The translations under genes and the position numbers were made by a program. From Oscheius dolichura (lineage: Eukaryota; Nematoda; Chromadorea; Rhabditida; Rhabditidae): a stretch of 64,000 nt of DNA. Location of the stretch: NCBI GenBank assembly GCA_932521035.1, contig OW051497.1, forward strand, positions 9,734,001 through 9,798,000, given 5' to 3'. The notes below the pieces were generated by a model. That model had not been told where the DNA came from. It was given only the letters and a program-made list of their open reading frames with translations, and searched no databases. Of the stretch, positions 36,970 through 45,238 are shown piece by piece. Within the stretch, counting starts at the first letter, position 1; each line of letters starts with the position of its first letter.

Positions 36970-38100
36970 ATGTCCAGTACTGCGGCCGGTTTGGCCATCG
37001 CACTCGGAGGCTTCGCCCTCCTGGCTACTATCATCTCCTTCCCCATGATTCTCCAGGAGGTCAACAGCATCTACATCGAGCTGGAAACCGAGATGGAGTC
37101 CTGGAAGGTGGGATTTATCTTTCTTCCTCTAACAAAGCCCTCTTTGAGACCCAAACTGACAGCCTCTGGACCGACATGAACAAGTTCGGTCGTGTCCGCC
37201 GTCAAGCCGGAGGTTATGGAGGATACGGAGCTGCTACTCCCCGCGGCCCCGGAGGCCCCGGAGGCCCTGGAGGCTTCGGAGACCAGGCCTACCCCACTGG
37301 AGAATCCAACGGACCCCACAACCCCAACGGACCCAGCGGAGGCCACATCCCTGGACAACCCGGAGTTCCTCCCAGCCTCAACCCTGGATTCAACGACAAC
37401 ACCACCCCCAACGGACCCGGAGGAAACTGCAACTGCAAGGCTGACAACACCTGCCCTGCTGGGCCAGCTGGACCCAAGGGAGAGCCCGGACACGACGGAC
37501 CCGACGGAATCCCCGGAGTTCCCGGACATGATGGAATTGATGCCGAAGATGCTAAGGCCCAGACCCAGCAATACGCCGGCTGCTTCACTTGCCCACAGGG
37601 ACCAGTCGGAAACCCCGGACCCGTTGGAAAGCCTGGACCCCGTGGTATGCGCGGAGCTCGTGGACAAGCTGCCATGCCTGGCCGCGACGGATCTCCCGGA
37701 TTCCCCGGAACCATCGGACCCCTTGGACCTCCCGGGCCCCCTGGAGAGGAAGGACCTCAGGGAGAGCCTGGAGAGGATGTCGAGCACCAGATTGGACTTC
37801 CCGGACCCAAGGGAACTCCTGGAGCTCCTGGAGTCGCTGGAGACGAGGGACCGCAAGGAGATTCCGGAGCTACTGGCCAAGCTGGAGCCCCTGGAGAGCG
37901 GGGACCTATGGGGGAGAAGGGAGACGATGGAGCCGCTGGACAGGCTGGAGAGGCCGGAGAGGAGGTAATAGGCTTTTCTTTGAAGATAATTAATGGCTAT
38001 TTTTCAGGGTGTCCCCGGAAACGACGCCGAGTACTGTCCCTGCCCCAAGCGCAATGCCAACGCCCCCGTTCAGGCTGCTTCTGGCTACCGCCGTCATTAA
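36970..38100 (+). CDS. Cuticle collagen (plus strand)
   Basis: Exons 36970-37107, 37149-37964 and 38008-38100 encode about 348 aa. The N-terminus (MSSTAAGLAIALGGFALLAT) is a signal anchor, followed by the conserved E-L-E-T-E-M-E-S-W block and the cleavage site FGRVRRQ. A Gly/Tyr-rich stretch leads to a cysteine cluster (NCNCKADNTC), Gly-X-Y triplets, a second cluster (CFTC) and more triplets. The C-terminus is AEYCPCPKRNANAP and then QAASGYRRH. The overall plan matches the minus-strand collagen 1.1 kb away, so the two are probably an old divergent duplicate pair. The second intron acceptor reads TTTGAG, which is slightly unusual. An AATAAA begins four bases after the stop codon, implying a very short 3' UTR. 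Confidence 0.95.
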
Positions 38101-38114
38101 ACCGAATAAATTTT

Positions 38115-38393
38115 TCATTTCTCATACCTGTGTTTACTCTTCCCATAATCATAGTAATCGATTGGGTCATATCCTCTTTCTAGGGAGCGAACACAACGGT
38201 TCCCAGGGTCCCTCAGCGCTGATTCAGCCCCAGAGAGCGAGAGAGCCCAGACGGTGTTGGGGTCAGAAACACTTTCATAGCCGCCGCTGTTCTGTTTTTT
38301 CTCCTCTTCCTGCCATATGCAGGTCTCCGACAAAGAGTAGTTCTCTCTGTCACTTGGTGGTAAATCTCTACGAGGAGGTGGCCTTCTATATGA
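38115..38393 (-). CDS. Possible 3' exon(s) of a small minus-strand gene, low support
   Basis: A 93-codon minus-strand frame reads SYRRPPPRRDLPPSDRENYS and ends GYDPIDYYDYGKSKHRYEK. Both ends look protein-like, but the frame has no in-frame ATG at its start, so it would need an upstream exon that I could not identify. It may also be split by an intron with an acceptor CTCCCTAG before the final 20 codons. The stop is only 15 bases from the collagen stop on the other strand. Treat it as a candidate. Confidence 0.3.
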   Translation of the reverse strand, partial: SYRRPPPRRDLPPSDRENYSLSETCIWQEEEKKQNSGGYESVSDPNTVWALSLSGAESALRDPGNRCVRSLERGYDPIDYYDYGKSKHRYEK

Positions 38394-38501
38394 CACTGGT
38401 CACCATGTGGTCAGCGGCATGTTGTCCTTTTAGCTGTTTACTGTTCGTATTGATCCTCACTGTGTTCTTGCTGTTAATGCACGCTAACCGAAGGCACTTT
38501 C

Positions 38502-38531
38502 TTAGGCTTAGGCTTAGGTTTAGGCTTAGGG
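38502..38531 (+). repeat. Interstitial telomere-type repeat, five TTAGGN units
   Basis: Units read TTAGGC, TTAGGC, TTAGGT, TTAGGC and TTAGGG without spacing. TTAGGC is the nematode telomere hexamer. The run is far too short to be a chromosome end and lies between coding genes, so it is an internal copy, possibly left by break repair. Confidence 0.8.
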
Positions 38532-38819
38532 ATTATCTTACTCTCTTTTTGTTCCAATCTTGATCACATTTATTTTTAAAAAACTCAGCGCTGTTGGACC
38601 TATGAACTCCAGTCTTCTCGCCTGTTTCTTGCTTTCTTTCTGACAGCTACTGTCTCGATTATACCAGATTGGTGACGCGAAGGGCATTGGGCATCAGCAA
38701 TTGAGTTATTAATATGCCAAATTGTTAAGCCACATTTTGCTTTAATGCATGACTCATTCTCTTGTTGGCCGCACTTATCAATGAAATATTTTATGCATAC
38801 AGGGTTTTACAGGATATCA

Positions 38820-39256
38820 ATGAGTGGCATGGAAGATAATGTTAATGAAGGAGGTAGTGGATCGGGTGAGTGAAAAATGGTTATGGTGCTAAGCATTTAT
38901 TTAGGGAATAGGGCCTCTCTTGAAGCAGAATTGGGGTATATTGATAAGATCCTGGATCATACTACCGATGATGATGGATTCATTTACTTCAAGGTAGAAA
39001 AATTCATCGTATTTTGTTACAAAATGTTTCAGATTCTCTTGGATGATGGAAGTGTGGTCTGGAAAAAGAATGAAGACATGAATTGTGATGCCTCCAAGAT
39101 TATCGCTTATTGGAGTCGTTTCGCGAAGGTAAATAAGAAAGATTTGGCAGTGAACATCGTGTTTAGAACGGTCCGCCTGCCGATAAGGAGGATAGTATGG
39201 CGGATTACCGTCCAGACGATGGAAACGGCGGCGGCTTCTCGAATGGAAAAATGTGA
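38820..39256 (+). CDS. Small chromodomain-like protein
   Basis: Exons 38820-38865, 38905-38993, 39033-39128 and 39167-39256 encode about 106 aa from MSGMEDNVNEGGS. Residues about 20-75 resemble a chromodomain: a Y-I-D-K-I-L-D-H start, the strand pair GFIYFKILLDDGSVVWKK and a C-terminal helix (ASKIIAYW). Chromodomains bind methylated histone tails; here the aromatic cage cannot be checked with confidence because the match is distant. The tail is Gly/Asp-rich (PDDGNGGGFSNGK). The end at TGA 39254-39256 may not be the only one: a GT after GGAAAAAT could splice in frame to exons further down, starting at 39436. Confidence 0.6.
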
Positions 39257-39737
39257 ATAGAATATCTGTCTTGTAATGCTACCGGTTGACGTATATAACC
39301 CATTTCTAATTATACTTCAATGTCATTTTAATTAGTTTAAAAACTCTAAAACGCATGTCAATAACCTTAAAATAAATTATCAACTAACTTATTATATCAA
39401 CTAACCCTTCTGTAAACAGCATCAATATATTTCAGAGGCACTTTTGACACTCTTGGCAATACTAAGTGGGATAGCAGCCCGACGGAGCCACAGACAGATC
39501 TGTTTAATCTGCCATACCCGTTAAATATGATGATCGTTAAAAAGGTTTAAACTATTTCCATTTCTGCTTATTATTCATTGCATTTAGATGCGTTTGCATT
39601 CCGCTATGAATTTTTCCAAGACTTGTAAAATGAGCAGAATGCTGCCAGGAAGCCGTGGATTTGTAGAGGGGGTGCCAACATTATTGTAAGAAATGAAACT
39701 ATTCATTTTAAAATTTCTATTTAGAAGAATGATTCGG

Positions 39738-40597
39738 CAACCGGTTGCCTTCTGGCTCGCAAGCTGCGTGTAACTAACAAGGGAACCTTTTTAGTTTACC
39801 GTGACTTCACGCGATGAGACCTATACCATTTGAAAGGGCGTCGAAAACTGTCCTAGAAACCGAGTGAATAGTGCAATAACTTATCATTTTTGTTGCTTTT
39901 TTCAGCTCGGGTTCGAGTCCTCTGGTGATCAAAAGTCTTTTGCTATTTTTTTGTGACAGAACTGTTGTTTTTTGTCGTTTTTACAACGTTTAAACGACGT
40001 TTTTACCTTTTTTCGACAAACTTCTTTATCTTCTTAAGCTCCACCAGTTCCAAGAAAACGCTTGCATCTTTAGGAGAGAGAGCATCGGGGTCTCCATTGG
40101 AGAAGTGGCGAGCAAGACGAGCACAAATGTTGGCAGCCATGGGAAAGTGACGAGCAATGACGAGCAATTTCAGCGGTATACCTCTTTTTTGTCGAAAACG
40201 GGTAAAAACGTCGTTTAAACGTTGTACAAACAACAAAAAACAACAGTTCTGTCACAAAAAAATAGCAAAAGACTTTTGATCACCAGAGGACTCGAACCCG
40301 AGCTGAAAAAAGCAACAAAAATTCTAAGTTATTGCACTATCCACTCGGCCACTGTTTCATATTTGAGGAGGGCAATCTGCTCTATATATCGACGAAAACC
40401 AGTTTTGATAGTTTAACACACAAAATTGAAACACGTGCCACGCCGTAACCCGAGTCATTTAGTGAAATTTGAAAACGGTTTCTAGGACAGTTTTCGACGC
40501 CCTTTCAAATGGTATAGGTCTCATCGCGTGAAGTCACGGTAAACTAAAAAGGTTCCCTTGTTAGTTACACGCTTGCGAGCCAGAAAGCAACCGGTTG
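39738..40597. mobile_element. Non-autonomous DNA transposon with long inverted repeats
   Basis: The two ends are inverted copies. Left from 39748 reads CCTTCTGGCTCGCAAGC, and the right end from 40587 read backwards gives CTTTCTGGCTCGCAAGC, continuing through GTGTAACTAACAAGGGAACC and well beyond. The arms span roughly 39748-40025 and 40195-40587, with a loss in the left arm. Both ends are bordered by CAACCGGTTG (39738-39747 and 40588-40597). This suggests an 8-10 bp target duplication, the range used by hAT and MULE elements, although the 10-mer is itself a palindrome. The centre (about 40030-40190) has an open minus-strand frame without an ATG (LLVIARHFPMAANICARLAR). No transposase is present, so the element is non-autonomous. 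Confidence 0.8.
40284..40356 (-). repeat. tRNA-like sequence (A box and B box) inside the transposon arm
   Basis: Read on the minus strand, TGGCCGAGTGG (about 40344-40354) matches the A box of Ser/Leu-type tRNAs, and GGTTCGAGTCC (about 40289-40299) is a perfect B box. The two are about 55 bases apart. The acceptor and T stems do not pair well, so it is not a working tRNA. A more decayed copy in the opposite orientation lies in the left arm near 39862-39932, with its B box intact. The pair could act as internal RNA polymerase III promoters. Confidence 0.6.
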
Positions 40598-40914
40598 TAA
40601 GCAGTTTCTTTTGTGGGCCACCAAGTGCGAGGACTGGAGTGCTCCTCGTCAATATACCAGGGATTACCTGGGCCAGCTTGAGGAAGATGCTGTCGTCCGG
40701 ATGATGTTGTTTGGCACTACTCTTCCCATTTAAACAAACTCACCACAAAATAGTACCAAGCAACACATCCAATATTAATAGCCTTCCGTTTTTCCCCCAG
40801 CCTGTTCCCTGTGGTAATATAACAATTCTTCCATTTTGTGCTCATTTTTGCAATAAAAATCGAGACGCTATAGTTTAGCTGAACAAACAATGTTTTTATT
40901 TCCATGGAAGCCTC

Positions 40915-41961
40915 TTAAAAGGCAGGCTTCTTGCACACAAAAGCTCTGTGGACGTCGTAGCATGAGCCGCTCTCCCACTTGGACAGCCAGCCACTGTTGC
41001 TGGCATAATCATCAGCAAAGACGTAGGCACAGTCGTATGGAGACGTCCTTGGTCTGTCTGGATGCCAGTTGGTGTAGTTGGAGACGGATCCGTCAGTCCA
41101 GATCCAGGTTCCATTTGGACGGTGCAATCCAATGTACGGCTGACTAGCGTCATTTGCAAGGAACCCTTCTTTGGAGATTTGCATGACAAACTCATTTTCG
41201 GCTTTGCTATGGATCGAAGTCAAATGAGCTCCAGCCGCCTGACAGTCCTCCTCGGCCGTGTACCAGTAGGCATTCTTCAGTGTACGGTAGCAGGAACGGG
41301 TTTGAGAGAAATATGACCAACCAGTTTCACAATGACCTAAGATAGAACTTACATCAAAATTTGATTTACCAATGCTTACCGGCACAGGTTCCATTACAAC
41401 TAGGACAACTGGGGCAGTTGGAAGCGGTCATACTGCAGACGTACCCAAAGGTGTTCGAGCAAGGTACAGTGCTGAAATACTTCTCGTTATGGACGAGTTA
41501 GCATATAAAACTCACAACCAAGCACCATAGGAAGCGCTGTAAGCAACGCAGGAGTCGTTCAAATATTGGCCAGGGTAGAAGTTGGTGTAGTAGACAGGAG
41601 TCTCATCCAGCCATTCCCATCTGTTCGGGTCGACCAGTTTCGTCAATCCGAGGAAGTAGTATCCATATGACGGGAGAAGATCTGATTTTAAGAGGGATCT
41701 GCTCATTTTTTAAAGGAAATGTACTGCCAACGAAGGTGTTCTCAAAGCCATTGGTAACTGAGGCCAAATTTGCTCCATCATCGGTACAACTGTGCTGCGC
41801 CGCGAAGAAGGAAGTAGGTACTGTAGACACCCGGTAGCATCTAAAACTGTCCATTGTGGAAGACAGGAGATGGTTTACTTGTCCGTGTTGGGTTCCAAGG
41901 TGTATCCAAAAGGGCAGGAGGCGCACGCCAGAGCTATTCCAGAGAGTAGAAGGAGCAACAT
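40915..41961 (-). CDS. Secreted protein with two C-type lectin domains (minus strand)
   Basis: Exons 41879-41961, 41725-41846, 41516-41681, 41380-41471 and 40915-41336 encode about 294 aa. A signal peptide (MLLLLLSGIALACA) is followed by a first, short C-type lectin domain (CYRVSTVPTSFFAAQHSC, then LTKLVDPNRWEWLDETPVYY). A Cys-Pro linker comes next (NCPSCPSCNGTC). The second domain is a full one (ETGWSYFSQTRSCYRTLKNA, AEENEFV-type helix, GTWIWTDGSVSNYTNW, FVCKKPAF). The usual calcium-site motifs EPN/QPD and WND are replaced, so calcium-dependent sugar binding is doubtful. It sits head-to-head with a similar gene, 201 bases between start codons. A minus-strand AATAAA lies close to the stop at 40895-40900. 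Such lectins are typical secreted intestinal or immune-type proteins of nematodes. Confidence 0.9.
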
Positions 41962-42015
41962 CTCCCGACGAGGACACGATACGGTCTGGCACTCCGGACC
42001 AAAAAGTTTGAAATG

Positions 42016-42144
42016 TGATAAGAGTATCAAGGTACATATTTTCTATCAAGCTTAGACTCGTATCTTATTATCTCCCGTCATTAAGCGTGGGCTAAGGCAC
42101 AAAAATGTCCGGGTTTCTTAAACCCCCGGCTGTATTAACTGATA
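42016..42144. promoter_or_regulatory. Shared promoter of the lectin pair with GATA-type sites
   Basis: The 201 bases between the two start codons contain TGATAAG at 42016-42022 and ACTGATA at 42138-42144. Both resemble the binding site of intestinal GATA factors in nematodes. No clear TATA box was seen. Shared control of the two lectins is inferred from the layout. Confidence 0.4.
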
Positions 42145-42162
42145 GCCAGTCTTCATTCTATC

Positions 42163-43254
42163 ATGCTGCTCTTTGCGGCATTGTTGACCGTCGCCTGGGC
42201 CTCTTGTCCTGAGAACTATCACCACGACCCGGACACTAACAGGTATTGTCTACACTTTCTTATTCTAATAAAATGATTCAGATGCCTGAGGGTTTTCACT
42301 CAACCGCGGAACTTTTTCAATGCCCAACTTCAGTGTACGAGGGAGGATGGAGAACTGGGTGCAATGCCAACTTCTAAGAATATCCTTGGTAAATTCTCTC
42401 GCTGAAGACATTACAGATTCTTTGTAGACCGCCTTCCTAAGAAAGTCTTCACGGGATTGAACAGGATGCTCTCCAAGGGATGGAAGCATCTAGATGGAAC
42501 ACCAGTCAGTCCTCTGCTTGTCTTCAGCTTGTCATCAGAGGCCAGCAAGGGACAATGTACCTCCTACAATACTGAGAAATCATCTCATGAGTAAGTGCGT
42601 TTGGAAACTAAAAATAATAATAATCTGCAGGATAGTCGGCTGTGAAACTGTACTTCCTTTTGTCTGTAGCCGGCCTTTCCTGAAAGATGCCCCTGCTCAA
42701 CAGGATTCCTGCCCTCCATGTCCCAACTGTAACTGTTACGGTAACTTGCCCATATCGCCATGATAAGAACAGCCTTTCAGCTAATTGCGATGACGGCTGG
42801 ACGTACTTGGGAAAGACAGCTTCCTGTTACAAGACCTTCTTTGGCCCTGGAAATTACTCCTACTCCGAAGGAGTCTGTCAGAACAACCGAGCCCATCTGG
42901 TGTCGATTCACAGCGACGCAGAGAACGAATTCGTCATTGATCTGTCCTCTACTGGGAATCAGCAATCGTACAGCTACCAAGTATGGATAGGACTCTATTT
43001 GAATCTGGGAAGATGGTCCTGGTCTGATGGTTCCCCTACCGACTACACCGTTTGGACGTCTGGATCACCTTTCGGAAGCTACGACAGCGGTTTCGTAAGA
43101 ATCTATTTTTGGATCCCCGAAAAATAACTTCGCTCTTCAGATATATGCGGATATGAACACCAACAGCGGCTACCGTTACGGCCAATGGGATGTCGAATAT
43201 GGCTACAATACAAGGAGAGCTTTCGTCTGCAAGAAGAGCGCCAATGCTGTTTAG
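42163..43254 (+). CDS. Secreted protein with two C-type lectin domains (plus strand)
   Basis: Exons 42163-42242, 42282-42388, 42428-42590, 42631-42740, 42781-43094 and 43141-43254 encode about 295 aa. The signal peptide is MLLFAALLTVAWA. The first domain is short (FNAQLQCTREDGELGAMP, KGWKHLDGTPVSPLLVF, TVLPFVCSRPF), then comes a Cys-Pro linker (SCPPCPNCNCYG). The second domain is complete (WTYLGKTASCYKTF, AHLVSIHSDAENEFVI, RWSWSDGSPTDYTVW, NTRRAFVCKKSAN). As in its neighbour, the canonical calcium-binding triplets are missing. Domain order, linker and gene direction show that the pair arose by inverted duplication. Acceptor choice in exon 3 is fixed by an in-frame stop in the alternative. Confidence 0.9.
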
Positions 43255-43315
43255 CCTTCTTTGAAATGAAATGTTATCTTGATAATTTTTTTGCTTGATT
43301 CCACAAAGTCACTGG

Positions 43316-43361
43316 AAAGGGCCAATTGGTTTTTCTTGAAAAGGGCCAATTGGTTTTTCTT
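43316..43361 (+). repeat. Tandem direct repeat of about 22 bases, two copies
   Basis: Two near-identical copies of a unit containing GGGCCAATTGGTTTTTCTT lie at 43316-43337 and 43339-43361, just after the lectin gene. Each holds a CCAAT-type core and a small palindrome (CCAATTGG). Confidence 0.75.
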
Positions 43362-44069
43362 AGCTGGCGGGGGGTTATTTTAAACAACTGACGTCAAAGA
43401 GCATCTGTTTCAGGGCAGACTGTGGATGTGTCCATTGAAAGGAAGATAATGAGACAGGAAGGACTTTCTCTTGAAATTTTTTCAGTTCAAACTGTTCCTC
43501 TTGGCAAATAACTTACATTACATTTTATATAAAGCATTATTTTCTGGTCTAAACAGTGGTTCGGTGAGCCTGTTTAATTAAAATGGCATAAATAGTGATT
43601 CAAAATTGTTTCAGCGCGAAACCCACTTTAATCTGGTCTATCAGATCGTGTGTAATTTGTCAACTATTGCGTCAATTTTTACCACCCGCCATCTGTTTCA
43701 ATGAGAGTCAAGTCAGTCGCGAATGTTCTGTCCTTGATCTGCTCTCTTTTGCTCCTGGCCCGAAATTCTACCTTGCTCTCCCCTGCTGGCTATCCCCACC
43801 ACCGGCCATCCATCACTGCAGATAACTTTTGCCATCGGTCTCTCTTGTTGTCACTTCCTACTTTAAAAGTTCGGTTCTTCTCTTGTGTCCGCTAATTGTA
43901 ATATGTCCCGACGGGAAGTGCTCCTTCCCAAAAGAACGCTGCTCAGCTGCGGTTCATCATGATGGATCAGTGTCAATGGAATCAGTTGTCCGCTCGAGGT
44001 GTTTATCTCTTAATTATCTTCGCACTTCGACTTCCCACTGGGAAATCCTTCTCTTTCAGGTTTAAACAA
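43362..44069. other. Intergenic region before the receptor gene
   Basis: About 0.7 kb between the lectin gene and the receptor gene. Open frames here (for example 43701-43895) lack support. It probably contains the 3' end of the lectin transcript and the promoter of the receptor gene. Confidence 0.4.
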
Positions 44070-45238
44070 ATGTACTATGAGGATTCTTTGTTACTCTCCA
44101 GTGGTTTACAAAGAAGTCTTATTGGCGCAACCTATTGTGTTTTAGGTACTATTCCCATAATTATTAAAAAGAGGATTAATTTTCAGCTCTAATTGGTATT
44201 AGTCTCAATTTGGCCACTCTTACAATGCTGCCAGAATGTGAAGAATCCCTTACTAGACCTTTATTTGTATTCTCGTCTGTGCAGCTTTTAGTTAACATCG
44301 TCGGCTTCTTTTCTGTCTGCGTGCCTGTTCCCTACATGATAGGTTCGCTTTTCAGAAGCCCTGCTGGTAGACCTTAAATTTTAGCAGTAAATAAGCCCTA
44401 CTTCCTAAATCCGATACTCATCAGCGGTCCGGGTGTTGTCCTCACCATGTGCATCATCATATCATTTGTTATTCAATTTTATATCTGCTTCTATAGGAAT
44501 ATTCAAGTAGTGTTCGCTAGTTGTTGGTAAGTGATCTTACTTCTTTCATAGAAGCTCTTTATAGCGTTCGGTTCTTTCCAGACAGTGTCATCCATGTGTT
44601 ACATATCATAGCCTTCCTATTTTCTCTGTTCAAAGCAAATGAAATCACGGATAAAACGCAGTAAGCAGTGAGAAAGGTATTCAAGTTCTGTTTCGTTTCA
44701 GTGCCAGTCGCTTTTCCCTTTCAACTTTGAGCTGGCAGCAAACCCCAGAAGAACAGCTGATCTTCCTCTCCCTTGTGGTCTATGCTGCTATGCTGGGATT
44801 AATGTTCTACGGGTTGGCTCTCTTCGATCTCATTTATCAGTAGATTCCTCCTATTTCTCATTATGTCAATCAGATTGATCTATGTGAAACGCGATAAGGA
44901 TGACGACAGCCCTACTCCACTTCGTCGTTTCTTCTGGCACATTGGCTACCTTAGTTGTGATGTTATATTCTGTCTGCTGCTTATCATCCCACCCTTCAAA
45001 GGTCCCTCTCTTCAAATCTTACATTCGCTCTTGACCGTTTATGGAATCTGTATCTGGCCAACGGTATCTTTGTTTATCTATTCGGAACACGCACGAAAGG
45101 TGGGAAGATCATTCAGATTTGATAATCATTTGTATTTAGCAACTCACCTTTCGAATGTTTTTGATGATTCGAATATCACAACTGAATGGACCCGAAGGCC
45201 GGAACACAAGGATCGAATCCAGACTGCGGTTTGCCTGA
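44070..45238 (+). CDS. Seven-transmembrane receptor (serpentine/GPCR-like), orphan
   Basis: Seven exons (44070-44145, 44187-44342, 44385-44526, 44565-44660, 44702-44812, 44874-45099 and 45140-45238) encode about 301 aa. Seven hydrophobic spans are visible, starting near LIGATYCVLALIGISLNLAT, PLFVFSSVQLLVNIVGFFSV, GVVLTMCIIISFVIQFYICF, DSVIHVLHIIAFLFSLF, LIFLSLVVYAAMLGLMFYG, WHIGYLSCDVIFCLLLII and LQILHSLLTVYGICIWPTVS. The N-terminus is short and the C-terminal tail basic. No DRY or NPxxY motif is recognisable, so it is a divergent receptor of the nematode chemoreceptor type rather than a typical amine or peptide receptor. The ATG follows an acceptor by nine bases. The exon 5 donor was chosen because the alternative stops at 44841-44843; the chosen join restores span 5 to loop continuity. 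Confidence 0.75.

Larger units (their letters stand above)
39436..40733 (+). pseudogene. Downstream coding exons interrupted by a transposon
   Basis: Exon 39436-39544 (GTFDTLGNTKWDSSPTEPQT) and exon 39588-39671 (MRLHSAMNFSKTCKMS) precede an exon starting at 39725. That exon reads KNDSATGC and then runs into a transposable element at about 39747. On the far side of the element, from 40598, the same frame resumes as KQFLLWATKCEDWSAPRQYT and ends GTTLPI, stop at 40731-40733. Joining the flanks through a single copy of the shared 10-mer CAACCGGTTG gives one uninterrupted exon, so the insertion split a coding exon. The first of these exons is in phase with a donor near 39252, so they may be 3' exons of the chromodomain gene. 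Unless the element is spliced out, reading into it stops within about 25 codons. Confidence 0.6.

Noticed and set aside
38009-38563. 184-codon plus-strand frame after the collagen
   Set aside because: It overlaps the real last collagen exon in another frame and then runs through non-coding sequence including the telomere repeat.
40284-40356. Functional tRNA gene
   Set aside because: A and B boxes are good, but the acceptor and T stems do not pair and there is no convincing anticodon arm, so it is only tRNA-derived.
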